This document shows positions 55,438 to 63,945 of a stretch of DNA of 64,000 nt, piece after piece. The translations under genes and the position numbers were made by a program. This stretch comes from Chryseobacterium antibioticum (lineage in GTDB: Bacteria; Bacteroidota; Bacteroidia; Flavobacteriales; Weeksellaceae), in the NCBI RefSeq assembly GCF_012927325.1, contig NZ_JABBGI010000016.1:60726-124725 (forward strand), given 5' to 3'. How positions within the stretch are numbered: position 1 is the stretch's first letter; the number at the start of each line of letters is the position of its first letter. The notes beneath the pieces were generated by a model, which searched no databases, was not told the origin of the DNA, and saw only the letters and a program-made list of their open reading frames with translations.

Positions 55438-57837
55438 ATGAAGAAACTATTTGATGATGAGTGGAGTGATGATCTCTCTGAATTTAAGGTCATTTCCATA
55501 GAAGATTTAAACAAGGGATTTGTAGGAGATAAGAGTGCTTTGGGAGATACTATCATCAACAAAGATAATTCTCCTGATTACAGAAGCCCGTTCCATGATT
55601 ACAGAAATACACCTTTGGGTTATTCTTATTTAACTGATAATCCAGTATCTGTATTTGCTTCAACAGGGGTAAATGAGAAAGGAGAAAAGGGATATGAATA
55701 TTATTCAGAAGTATTACCTTGTGAAACGGGTTCACAGGTATATGGAAGTTATCAAGCCAATGCAAGAAAGAAACAGGCTTTATTTCTCTTCTATGAGAAG
55801 CCTAATTCTAACAAATCAAACTTCTCTGGTGACTTCTGTATTGCAAAGATGGGAGATTACTTTGTACAGCTATTCAATAGATTTCCAGAGCCATTATCTT
55901 CCAGTATAAATGGTCAGTTTTTCAGGAATATCACTTCTATGGAAGATGAAGCTGCTTATCTAGCCCAACTGGCTTATACTTTTGAGAAAGATAAGATTGA
56001 TGCAACTCTTGTTCATCAGGCTTTAATGAGGGAGTATCAGTTTTATACAGGAGACAGGAGATTTGAAGAGATTATAGGAAATATCTCATCTATTCCTGCT
56101 GATGCCATTGGATGGTGTGCTGAAAAGTTAGAAGCTATTAAGCCTACAGAGAAAAATTACAATCCTGAAGCTAAAGATTATTCTCCACTAATTCCTATTA
56201 TAGGAGGTGTTGCAGTTCCTGTTAATATGAATAAAGCTGCGCAGTTTTTTGAAAACTTAGGTGACAATCCTTTTGTTCAGGGGGCAGAAGTTGCTTTTTC
56301 ACAGGTGTGGTCTATGGTGAAACAGGCAGCAAGTAAGGTTAAAGATGCTTCTGTAGACCATCTTCCTGATGCATTTAAAAAGCTGATCAATAAAATTACC
56401 GGAGTTATTAATGATATTAGATCCTTTCTTACCAATGTAACAGATGATCTTAGTGAATTGGTAAAACAGGGGGTAGAGGTTCTTAAATTAGCTAATGCCT
56501 TCTATTGCGGTGTTAACAGTGGACTTATTAGCCTTATCCAGTGTTTACTTTATATTTTAGAGTTTCTTTTACAGCCTACAACTACTTTTTCTTATCAGCA
56601 ATATCTTGAAAGAAGAGACTTAATGGAAAAGGCAGAAGATGTAATAGACTGGGTGACAGAGAATGTTCCTAAGTTCTTACAAGGAGTTAAAGATCTTTTT
56701 AAAGCAAGTGGAAGTATTTCAAAATCTGATATGGAAGGGATATTTGATAAAATGAAGGAGTATTTTGGAGATATTTCTCGCTATACTGTAGCTTTTTATA
56801 TTGGTATTTTTGCCTTTGAGTTATTGATTAATATTCTGCTTTTAATCTTTACAGAGGGTGCAGGGAATGTTGTAAAAGGCGCTACTTATGTCCAGAAAGC
56901 TGCAAGTTTACTAAAGGTTCTGGCAAGGGAAACTGTTTCTGTAGCAACACTGGGAATTACAGATTTACTGGCTTTTCTTTCAAGATTTATTATTAGATTT
57001 GGAAAGGCTTGTGCTAAAGGATTTAAAGGCTTCATCAGATTTATTGAAGAGTTATTACAAGGTGCTAAGAATGGTGCTAAGGCAGAGGATTTAGCAATGA
57101 CAGCAGAGGAAATTGAAGAAATTGTATTAAAGGGGAAGAAAGCCCAAAGCATCTACAATATTCTGGCTAATGCCAGAATAGGTTTTAAGAAATTAGGTAT
57201 TGAGATTCTGGCTAAAGCAGATGGTTATCTACTGAAATGGAAAGATAAACCTATCTTCAAAGGTGATTTTAAAGAAGTCAATGCTTTTTGGAATAAAATA
57301 TTAAAACCTAAATTAGGAGCTGGAACTGGAGGGGCTTTTAAATATTTATCTGAGATTACCTCAACAAGGATATTCTGTCAAGAGGAACCAATGTCTTGTG
57401 CAGCAGCTTGTATCAGACAATTAGCCAAAGACAATGGAATTGAAGTATCTGAAAGTCTGGTTAGAGAACTTGCTAGAACTGATATTAATACTGGAACCCA
57501 ATTACACAGAATTCAGGAAGCAATGGAAAAGGTATTTATAGGAAAAGAAATTAATGCTGGTCACGTATACATTGGAATTGATGACATGAAAGAAACTGCT
57601 GAATATCTTTCCAAAGCAACTAAAAGACCTTGGATTGCAACTATACAACCTCCTGGAAGAACTCGCCATACCATTATTGTTGATAAAATAGAGGATGGTA
57701 TAGTATATATTAGAGATCCTTGGGATAAAGTAAATGGATTTGGGCAAACAAATGGAGTTGAAGCAACAATGTCTTTGGATGATTTTGAGTATTTTTGGAG
57801 AGGAAGTCGTTATCATTGGGCACAACCAAAATTATAA
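55438..57837 (+). CDS. Polymorphic-toxin-like protein with C39-like peptidase C-terminus
   Basis: A 799-residue protein without a signal peptide. Residues 1-230 are an unrecognised N-terminal region; 230-600 are helical with several hydrophobic stretches (about 365-385, 458-482, 500-520), perhaps for membrane passage. The last 160 residues look like a papain-fold C39 peptidase: CQEEPMSCAAAC with Gln648 and Cys654 six residues apart, RHTIIVD with His744, and IRDPWD with Asp760. A C-terminal enzyme followed at once by small paralogous genes is the standard toxin-immunity layout, so it is probably a secreted antibacterial effector (type VI or similar). Delivery route and substrate are not shown. 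Codon and composition differ from the tra genes. Confidence 0.65.
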   Translation: MKKLFDDEWSDDLSEFKVISIEDLNKGFVGDKSALGDTIINKDNSPDYRSPFHDYRNTPLGYSYLTDNPVSVFASTGVNEKGEKGYEYYSEVLPCETGSQVYGSYQANARKKQALFLFYEKPNSNKSNFSGDFCIAKMGDYFVQLFNRFPEPLSSSINGQFFRNITSMEDEAAYLAQLAYTFEKDKIDATLVHQALMREYQFYTGDRRFEEIIGNISSIPADAIGWCAEKLEAIKPTEKNYNPEAKDYSPLIPIIGGVAVPVNMNKAAQFFENLGDNPFVQGAEVAFSQVWSMVKQAASKVKDASVDHLPDAFKKLINKITGVINDIRSFLTNVTDDLSELVKQGVEVLKLANAFYCGVNSGLISLIQCLLYILEFLLQPTTTFSYQQYLERRDLMEKAEDVIDWVTENVPKFLQGVKDLFKASGSISKSDMEGIFDKMKEYFGDISRYTVAFYIGIFAFELLINILLLIFTEGAGNVVKGATYVQKAASLLKVLARETVSVATLGITDLLAFLSRFIIRFGKACAKGFKGFIRFIEELLQGAKNGAKAEDLAMTAEEIEEIVLKGKKAQSIYNILANARIGFKKLGIEILAKADGYLLKWKDKPIFKGDFKEVNAFWNKILKPKLGAGTGGAFKYLSEITSTRIFCQEEPMSCAAACIRQLAKDNGIEVSESLVRELARTDINTGTQLHRIQEAMEKVFIGKEINAGHVYIGIDDMKETAEYLSKATKRPWIATIQPPGRTRHTIIVDKIEDGIVYIRDPWDKVNGFGQTNGVEATMSLDDFEYFWRGSRYHWAQPKL

Positions 57838-57848
57838 AATTAAATATT

Positions 57849-58115
57849 ATGAAAATTGAAGAAATAAAAACAAGACTTGAGGCAGAAGGCTATTCAGTGA
57901 TGCTCTTGAAAGATGCAAGCCTAACAGTAGGACAAGATGATGGATATGATAAAGAGTTAGGATTGAAAATGTTAAAAAATGCTTTTGGAGTTGAATTAAA
58001 AAGCGATTTAATTGTAGCTGATTATGCTATTGGTCAGATTCCTATAGAAAAAGAGTTTAAGACCATTGAAGAATTTCTTAAGTTTGTAAGACAGGTGTTT
58101 CCACTAGAAGGTTAA
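57849..58115 (+). CDS. Immunity-like protein, paralogue 1
   Basis: An 88-residue acidic protein starting at ATG 57849, 11 bases after the toxin stop. It has a central LTVGQDDGYD motif, a VADYAIGQIPIEKEFKTIEE segment and the end LLKFVRQVFP-type helix (here FLKFVRQVFPLEG). The next two genes encode the same plan. Small size, acidity and position after a toxin-like gene suggest an immunity protein that blocks the C39-like enzyme. The family is not one I can name. Confidence 0.65.
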   Translation: MKIEEIKTRLEAEGYSVMLLKDASLTVGQDDGYDKELGLKMLKNAFGVELKSDLIVADYAIGQIPIEKEFKTIEEFLKFVRQVFPLEG

Positions 58116-58117
58116 TT

Positions 58118-58375
58118 ATGGAGTATAGCGAAATTTCAAGAGAGTTGGACAAGTTAGGATTTATCTCACAATGTCATGAGATGATTAATGCTTTAACTGT
58201 TGGCATACCAAAAGAAGATGGAGAACCTAAATTGGACTCCTTTTTTAGGATAGAAATAAATGACAGTAAAACGAATTTAATTTATTTCAATACTCAACTT
58301 CCAATAGAAAAAGAGTTCAAAACAATTGAAGAGCTTCTAAAATTTGTTAGACAGGTTTTTCCAATTGAAAATTAA
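58118..58375 (+). CDS. Immunity-like protein, paralogue 2
   Basis: An 85-residue protein with LTVGIPKEDGEPKLD in the centre and the shared C-terminus PIEKEFKTIEELLKFVRQVF. It is the most diverged of the three in its middle part (FFRIEINDSKTNLIYF). Two bases separate it from the genes on either side, so all are co-translated. It may protect against a toxin variant carried by a different strain. Confidence 0.6.
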   Translation: MEYSEISRELDKLGFISQCHEMINALTVGIPKEDGEPKLDSFFRIEINDSKTNLIYFNTQLPIEKEFKTIEELLKFVRQVFPIEN

Positions 58376-58377
58376 CA

Positions 58378-58638
58378 ATGCTAGAAAAAATAAAAATAGA
58401 AGTTGAGAGCATAGGATATGCTAGTTTTATATCCTCTAACTCTCTAACAGTAGGGCAAGAGGATGGATATGACTCTCAATTAAATTGTAGGCTTCTTAAA
58501 AACACTTTTGGAATTGAAGTGAGAAATAATCTGCTTATTGTTGATTATGCTATTGGACAAATCCCAGTCGAGAAAGAGTTTAAAACCATTAAAGAACTTT
58601 TAAAATTTGTAAGACAGGTTTTTCCAATAGGAGATTAA
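58378..58638 (+). CDS. Immunity-like protein, paralogue 3
   Basis: An 86-residue protein close to paralogue 1: LTVGQEDGYDSQL, LLKNTFGIEVRNNLLIVDY, AIGQIPVEKEFKTIKE and the FVRQVFPIGD end. It is separated from the preceding gene by 2 bases and from the following frameshifted gene by 2 bases. High similarity to paralogue 1 points to recent duplication. Confidence 0.65.
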   Translation: MLEKIKIEVESIGYASFISSNSLTVGQEDGYDSQLNCRLLKNTFGIEVRNNLLIVDYAIGQIPVEKEFKTIKELLKFVRQVFPIGD

Positions 58639-58640
58639 TT

Positions 58641-59005
58641 ATGAGTATTAATCAATTATTCGAAGATTTAGAAGCGTTAGGTTATAATTCCAATGTAAGA
58701 ATTATTGATCCTTACCTGATAAAATTCCTGAGGATAGCTTATACATTAGCTATCTTTGGGTAGGAAAGGACATTAAGAAATTCCTTACATTCACCCCATA
58801 CAAAACAGAATTAATATTCTATTGGGACATTTTAAATACTGTAATTTTAACTTTTTTAGAAAGAGATATAGAATATTACAACAAAATAATAAGCACTTTA
58901 GAAATTAAGTTTGGTAATGCAGAAAAACATCATCAAAATAGATATATAATACATAAATTCAAGTATAAAAATCTTCAATTTTGGAGTGTGTTTTTATTGT
59001 GGTAG
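58641..59005 (+). pseudogene. Frameshifted small gene after the immunity array
   Basis: Starts ATG 58641 and reads INQLFEDLEALGYNSN, like the N-terminal helix of the immunity paralogues, but hits a stop after 40 codons. A one-base shift near 58715 restores an open frame (PDKIPEDSLYISYLWVG, KFLTFTPYKTELIFYW) to a stop at 59003-59005, about 120 residues in total. The C-terminus is different from that of the other paralogues. It is either a broken immunity-type gene or a sequencing indel. Confidence 0.55.
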
Positions 59006-59180
59006 TATTATAATACTTTATGGAATAGGAGAAACTATCAACAGGTTTTATAATACTCTATTATGTTAGGAGTTTTTATAATAAAGGCATCCTTTTAGGC
59101 ATACCCAAAATTAAGAAAACTTTGAAAACACTATGAATAAAGAGAAAATTAAGATTATGGAGAATCCCTCAGGGCCCACA

Positions 59181-59209
59181 AACTCCTCAAGAAATTGAGG
59201 AGTTTTTTT
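59181..59209 (+). terminator. Rho-independent terminator of the toxin-immunity operon
   Basis: A perfect 10-bp stem, AACTCCTCAA with TTGAGGAGTT, a GAAA loop and a run of seven T from within the stem end. It faces the convergent gene 59227-59898. Confidence 0.9.
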
Positions 59210-59226
59210 GTATCAGTTTTTATAAA

Positions 59227-59898
59227 TTATTGATCCTTACTTTCTGCTAGTAAACATTCTCCCTCGAATTCTGATGCAATTATCTCATCCTTATTTAACC
59301 AGTATTCTGAAGTGATCAGGGAAAAATTATTATTTTCCTCTTTATCTAACTTCCACACGATATCTTCAGCTTCTTCAAAACGCAAATCTGTAGACATTTG
59401 TTCAGAAAATAGCCTTTTGATAATATTACTTTCAGAAAGTCCACGGCTGAAAGATTTTAAAATGATTTCCTTCGATAGTTCCTCCGAATTTTGATCTACG
59501 GATATTATTGAAAATTTTACCCGTGTAGCTTTCGCATTTGGGAATTTACCGTTGTAGGCTTTAAATAAGAGCTGATTGATATTAAATAAGTCGAAATGCA
59601 AATCTATTTCCGGATATTCTTCGCAGATCTTATCCAGTAACATATCATTTGAAATCTGATCGATTTGACCTTCATTTAAATTTTCTGATAATTTATAAGT
59701 CAATATAACTTTCGCTGCTTCATTAGGCTCAAAATCGGTGATTGCCATAAAAAGCATTTCCTTTAAATTCTCAGCATTTATAGTATTAGCATCCGGAAAG
59801 TCAAATAGTCCTAAAAGGTTAGTATAATCTTCGTTTTTCCAGTAGTTTTCAATCTCGTCTAGAGTCGAAGCACTGTCAATTTTTATATTAAATTTCAT
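59227..59898 (-). CDS. Hypothetical acidic protein
   Basis: A 223-residue, strongly acidic, mostly helical protein without signal peptide or membrane segment. I do not recognise the family. It is convergent with the toxin-immunity operon and ends 18 bases from its terminator. It could be another immunity or adaptor-type cargo gene, but this is only suggested by place. Confidence 0.45.
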   Translation of the reverse strand: MKFNIKIDSASTLDEIENYWKNEDYTNLLGLFDFPDANTINAENLKEMLFMAITDFEPNEAAKVILTYKLSENLNEGQIDQISNDMLLDKICEEYPEIDLHFDLFNINQLLFKAYNGKFPNAKATRVKFSIISVDQNSEELSKEIILKSFSRGLSESNIIKRLFSEQMSTDLRFEEAEDIVWKLDKEENNNFSLITSEYWLNKDEIIASEFEGECLLAESKDQ

Positions 59899-60142
59899 TG
59901 TAATTTTTTTATAAATGTTGGTTTAATCTTTTTCCATATTTTATCAAATCCTTTACAAAATTGCAATATACATACCACACTTAAATTTTCACTCAAATGA
60001 TCAGGAATAATATGAGATAAAATAGTTTACAAAAGTTTTAAACAAATAATTAAAATCTAGTTCAATGTGGATTTATAGCAACAAAAATTTAATTAGGAAA
60101 ATAAACTTTTTCAGCAATCCGCTAAATTTTTCTAATTTAATT
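59899..60142. other. Non-coding stretch
   Basis: About 240 AT-rich bases before the IS-end relic. It must hold the promoter of the minus-strand gene 59227-59898; no clear box is marked. Confidence 0.4.
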
Positions 60143-60155
60143 TTTAAACAGGCTC
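60143..60155 (+). repeat. Relic of the IS5-family right end
   Basis: TTTAAACAGGCTC, identical to the right terminal repeat of the two IS copies, followed by TTA as at copy 2. The rest of the element is absent. It marks a past insertion or IS-mediated deletion. Confidence 0.75.
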
Positions 60156-60309
60156 TTATATAGAAGGCAATTTAAATTCTGTTTTCTTTATTAAAGATGT
60201 TGATAAAAAACTAAAAATAGAATATTTCACTGGACAGATTCCTATAGAAAAAGAGTTTAAAACTATCGAAGATCTCTTAAAGTTTGTAAGACAAGTTTTC
60301 CCAATATAG
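60156..60309 (+). pseudogene. 5'-truncated fourth immunity-like paralogue
   Basis: An open frame enters directly from the IS relic and reads EGNLNSVFFIKDVDKK, then TGQIPIEKEFKTIEDL and LKFVRQVFPI before a stop at 60307-60309. It matches the C-terminal half of the immunity paralogues at 57849-58638. The N-terminal half is missing at the IS end, so this copy is broken. Confidence 0.85.
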
Positions 60310-60444
60310 GATTATGTTTATTTTAAAAAGGCTCAGATTATAAAAATCCAAGCCTAACTTTTTAACCTAAACACTTCGTGCATTAATTTAAAAAAAATCT
60401 CTTTGTAGCCATGGGAGAAAGATGGTTTTATATGCTTTACAGCC

Positions 60445-61680
60445 CTAAGACACTTCTTTTTTCATTTTTTTACCTTTTATCAATATGTTTTTTAGTATCG
60501 ACATATCCTCTCCAATTTTTTTATCTTGTATTTTAGCATAATGCTGTGTCATTCTAATGTTGGCATGTCCAAGCATTTTACTTACGGTCTCTAGAGGCAC
60601 ACCATTATTGAGAGTTACCGTAGTAGCAAAAGTATGTCTTGCCGTATGAAAAGTAATATCAAAATCAGCTTCACATAAATCTCCAATCTCTTTTAAATAC
60701 TCATTCATCTTTTGATTGCTTAGCACGGGTAATACAGTGTTTTCGTTTACACATTTCGGATGATTTTCATACCTGCTTAAAATCCCCTGTGCTTCTGGTA
60801 GCAGGGGAATACTGGCTTCGATCTTTGTTTTGGCTCTTTTAGTTTTTATCCATAATCCACCATCAATTCCCTTTGTTATTTTATCTCTCGTAAGATTCTT
60901 GACATCAATATAGGCTAGCCCTGTATAGCAACAGAATACAAAAATATCCCTTACAATTCCCAATCGTTCAGAAATGAAATTCTTCTCACGGATTTTCTTT
61001 AGCTGCATATCAGTTAAGAATCTGACATCTACACTTTCTATTTTAGATTTATAACCTGTAAAGGGGGTTTTGCTCATCCATTCATTGTTGAGACAGATAT
61101 TGATTATTTTTTGAAAATTTCTAATATACTTTACAGCAGAATTATTGGAGCAGTTTCTAACTGTACGCAGATAAAATTCATAATCTGCAACAAATACAGG
61201 ATTAATATGACGGACATCGATATCACTGATAGTATATTTCCATTTCAAAAATGCCTGAGTATGCCGTAATGATGTTTCATATCTTTTCCACGTTCCCTTA
61301 GAAAATTCTCTACCTATCAGTTCCTTCATCTTTGAGTTATGATCTTTAAAAGCTTCAATAAGCGTAACTTTTCTTTCTTCAATTCCAAGATATTTATTCC
61401 GTAGATTTTCGCAGGTTATATCTTTACCTTCATTAAACAAATTATTATAGCATTCAAATAATTTTGCTCTGAAGCTTTCCAATAATGAGTTTAATTGTTT
61501 AGCATTGGGACTATTACCTGATATCTTTCCTGATTTTATACTCCATTGAGAGGTTTTAACCGTTTGTCCAGTTGAAATCTCCGTTCGACTTCCGGCAACA
61601 GTAATTCGCATGTAAATTGTAGATAATTCAGGGTTGTTCTTTGTCTTTTTGGCATAAAGCAATAAGCTGTAGGTTTGCAT
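60445..61680 (-). CDS. Tyrosine recombinase (integrase)
   Basis: A 411-residue integrase of the Bacteroidetes conjugative-transposon type. The N-terminus has the arm-binding and SAM-like core-binding regions; the catalytic domain shows CCYTGLAYIDVKNLT, FHTARHTFAT (His and Arg near residues 347-351) and MLGHANIRMTQHYAKI with the nucleophilic Tyr near residue 380. In the first box Ala stands where many tyrosine recombinases have Arg; IntDOT-type enzymes are known to lack this Arg as well. It lies next to tRNA-Ser, its probable target. It probably moves the conjugative element in and out of the chromosome. Confidence 0.85.
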   Translation of the reverse strand: MQTYSLLLYAKKTKNNPELSTIYMRITVAGSRTEISTGQTVKTSQWSIKSGKISGNSPNAKQLNSLLESFRAKLFECYNNLFNEGKDITCENLRNKYLGIEERKVTLIEAFKDHNSKMKELIGREFSKGTWKRYETSLRHTQAFLKWKYTISDIDVRHINPVFVADYEFYLRTVRNCSNNSAVKYIRNFQKIINICLNNEWMSKTPFTGYKSKIESVDVRFLTDMQLKKIREKNFISERLGIVRDIFVFCCYTGLAYIDVKNLTRDKITKGIDGGLWIKTKRAKTKIEASIPLLPEAQGILSRYENHPKCVNENTVLPVLSNQKMNEYLKEIGDLCEADFDITFHTARHTFATTVTLNNGVPLETVSKMLGHANIRMTQHYAKIQDKKIGEDMSILKNILIKGKKMKKEVS

Positions 61681-61873
61681 AACATTTTAATTTTAAAGGT
61701 TAATAATATTGCTGAACCTTAAAACCTACAAGATGTTCAATCGATGAACAGGCTGATAAATAAGCTGTTTAATGAGAATTCGGTGAGTCAAAATGCTACC
61801 TAAAAACGACTCACCGAATGACTCACTTTCGATTTGTATTTCTTTGATTTATTTTGACATCCCAAAACAATAA

Positions 61874-61907
61874 AAAAGCCTTTAAACACTAAGATTTAAA
61901 GACTTTT
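61874..61907 (-). terminator. Terminator of the tRNA-Ser gene
   Basis: AAAAGCCTTTAAA pairs with TTTAAAGACTTTT (one mismatch) around an 8-base loop. Read on the minus strand it follows the tRNA by 25 bases and ends in a run of T. Confidence 0.8.
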
Positions 61908-61931
61908 GATTTTATTTGGTTTCCCACTTTG

Positions 61932-62018
61932 CAGAGAGGAAGGGATTCGAACCCTCGATACAGTTACCCGTATACTACCTTTCCAGGGTAGCTCCTTCAA
62001 CCACTCGGACACCTCTCT
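61932..62018 (-). tRNA. tRNA-Ser (anticodon GGA)
   Basis: An 87-base class II tRNA. The acceptor arms AGAGAGG and CCTCTCT pair perfectly, the anticodon stem is CTACC/GGTAG with a loop containing GGA, a long variable arm follows, and the T loop has GGTTCGAATCC. CCA is not encoded. The 3' end points to the integrase, so the gene is the likely attachment site of the integrated element; a second copy of the 3' end was not found in the window. Confidence 0.92.
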
Positions 62019-62073
62019 AATTGAGATTGCAAAAATAGAGTAATTTCTGGAATCTGCAAATTATTATGAAAAA

Positions 62074-63090
62074 TTAGTCAGTAATTTCTCCGCAAAGGCT
62101 TCTGGTGAAGTTGTCAGCAAAAGTTCCTGAGTAACTTGGGTTGCCTATAAGGTGCATCGCTTTGGTGATCGCTGTTTCCGCGGTCATATCTCTTCCGCTG
62201 ATCGCTCCGATTCTTGAAAAGATATTGCTGTTTTCATATTTTCCAAATGAAATTCCGCCTGATATACACTGACTTACCACCACAATTTCAGTTCCGTTGT
62301 TTCTGATTTCCTCAAGTGTTTCCTGCGTCTTTTCACTGCTGAAAATGGTTCCTGAACCAAAAACCTGAAGAATTAAAACCTTCATTTTTGGGATTTCTTT
62401 AAAGTGGCTCAGATGCATGCCCGGAAAAATTCTCCAGAAAAGAATATCTTCAGAAATATGTTCATCCACATGAAATTCTACTTCAGGATCACAACGGTAC
62501 AGATTGTCCTTGATAATATTTAAATGCACTCCCGACTGTCCCAGAATAGGGTAGTTCGGGCTTGAATAAGCATCAAAATACTCGGCTGAATATTTCAGCG
62601 TTCTGTTTCCTCTCAATAATTTGTATTCAAAATAAACGGCCACCTCCTGGATAACGGCTTCGTCATTTTCATAAAAACTGGCGTAATAAAGGCTCGTCAG
62701 AAGATTTTCCTTCGCATCCGTTCTCAAATCTCCTATCGGAAGTTGTGAACCTGTCATGATCACCGGTTTTCTCAATCCTTTTAACATGAAACTTAAAGCA
62801 GAAGCTGTATAGGACATGGTATCTGTTCCGTGAAGGATCAGAAAGCCGTCATACACGTCATAATTTTTGAGAATATAGTTGGCAATCACCTTCCATTCCT
62901 CAGGTCCCATATCCGAAGAGTCCAGCGGTTTTGCGAAAGGATGTACAAAGACTTCGCATTCCATTAATTTCATCTCGGGCATTTTTTCGAAAATATTTCC
63001 AAAATCAAATGCGCGGAGGCTTCCGGTTTCATAATCTTTTTCCATACCGATGGTTCCTCCGGTATAGATGAGCAGGACTTTTCGTTTCAT
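62074..63090 (-). CDS. ansA: Type I L-asparaginase
   Basis: A 338-residue cytosolic enzyme that hydrolyses asparagine to aspartate and ammonia. The two catalytic threonine motifs are clear: YTGGTIG (residues 9-15) and LHGTDTM (residues 86-92). Length and absence of a signal peptide fit the type I (AnsA) class. It is a core-genome gene next to the tRNA and marks the end of the accessory region. Divergent from the next gene with about 80 bases between the starts. Confidence 0.92.
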   Translation of the reverse strand: MKRKVLLIYTGGTIGMEKDYETGSLRAFDFGNIFEKMPEMKLMECEVFVHPFAKPLDSSDMGPEEWKVIANYILKNYDVYDGFLILHGTDTMSYTASALSFMLKGLRKPVIMTGSQLPIGDLRTDAKENLLTSLYYASFYENDEAVIQEVAVYFEYKLLRGNRTLKYSAEYFDAYSSPNYPILGQSGVHLNIIKDNLYRCDPEVEFHVDEHISEDILFWRIFPGMHLSHFKEIPKMKVLILQVFGSGTIFSSEKTQETLEEIRNNGTEIVVVSQCISGGISFGKYENSNIFSRIGAISGRDMTAETAITKAMHLIGNPSYSGTFADNFTRSLCGEITD

Positions 63091-63171
63091 GAATCACTTT
63101 TTAGTAAGAAATTGAGCCTCGTTCAGGTTCATAGCCCAAAATTACGTTAATTTGCAAAGATTTGAAAATGA

Positions 63172-63843
63172 ATGGAAGATTTAGCACAAACTTTTGACTA
63201 TTTAAAACAGTTTTTAACAGAGGAAAGACTCTCAAAAATAGAACATTTCTCCAAAGAAAGTTCCGATTTTGTCCTTCCTGTGATGGATGATGTTTACCAG
63301 TTCAGAAACGCGGCGGCCATTATAAGATCCGTAGAAGCCTGTGCTTTCCATAAGGTTGTGGCGATGGAGGAGGAGAATGTTTTCGATCCTAATCTTACCG
63401 TAACCAAAGGTGCCGAAACCTGGGTGGAAGTAGAGAAAATGTCTAAAAACATAGCTTCCCTGCAGAATATCAAAGACAGGGGCTATAAAATTATGGCAGT
63501 ATCACTGGAAAAAAATGCCGTGATGCTTCCTGATTATCAGATTACAGAACCTATTGCTCTCGTATTTGGAACCGAGATGGAAGGCGTATCAGAAGAAGTT
63601 ATAGATTTTGCAGATGAAACGCTGGCGATCCCGATGTATGGCTTTACGAGAAGTTTTAATGTATCGGTGGCAGCTGGAATTTGTATGTATGAATTAAAAC
63701 AAAAATTAATTAATTCTAACCTCGATTACAAATTAAGCGATAAGAAATTATTGAAAATGAAAATCCGTTGGGCAGTAAATTCAATGCAAAGCGGACAGCA
63801 GATTTTTCAGAAATATTTGAGAGATAACAATATTGAAATGTAA
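63172..63843 (+). CDS. tRNA/rRNA 2'-O-methyltransferase, TrmH-like (SpoU family)
   Basis: A 223-residue SPOUT-class methyltransferase. Motif 1 is FRNAAAIIRSVEA, motif 2 is LVFGTEMEGVSEE and motif 3 is IPMYGFTRSFNVSVAAG, which form the trefoil knot binding S-adenosylmethionine. The length fits TrmH, which methylates the ribose of guanosine 18 in the tRNA D loop. The long C-terminal tail (LLKMKIRWAVNSMQSGQQIF) also fits TrmH. Core gene. Confidence 0.85.
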   Translation: MEDLAQTFDYLKQFLTEERLSKIEHFSKESSDFVLPVMDDVYQFRNAAAIIRSVEACAFHKVVAMEEENVFDPNLTVTKGAETWVEVEKMSKNIASLQNIKDRGYKIMAVSLEKNAVMLPDYQITEPIALVFGTEMEGVSEEVIDFADETLAIPMYGFTRSFNVSVAAGICMYELKQKLINSNLDYKLSDKKLLKMKIRWAVNSMQSGQQIFQKYLRDNNIEM

Positions 63844-63860
63844 TTTTAAAATATCAATAG

Positions 63861-63945
63861 GAGCGGGCTTTAGCCCAATGTCATTAAGTTAGTAAAATTT
63901 CATAAGCTATCTTTTTGATTTTTAGAGACTATGGGCTTGGCTCTC
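63861..63945. repeat. Short palindromic repeat, REP-like
   Basis: GAGCGGGCTTTAGCCC contains a GGGCT/AGCCC hairpin; about 55 bases later an imperfect complement (GGGCTTGGCTCTCGCTC) follows. Such GC-rich hairpins stand out in this AT-rich DNA and resemble intergenic REP-type repeats common in flavobacterial genomes. Confidence 0.45.
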
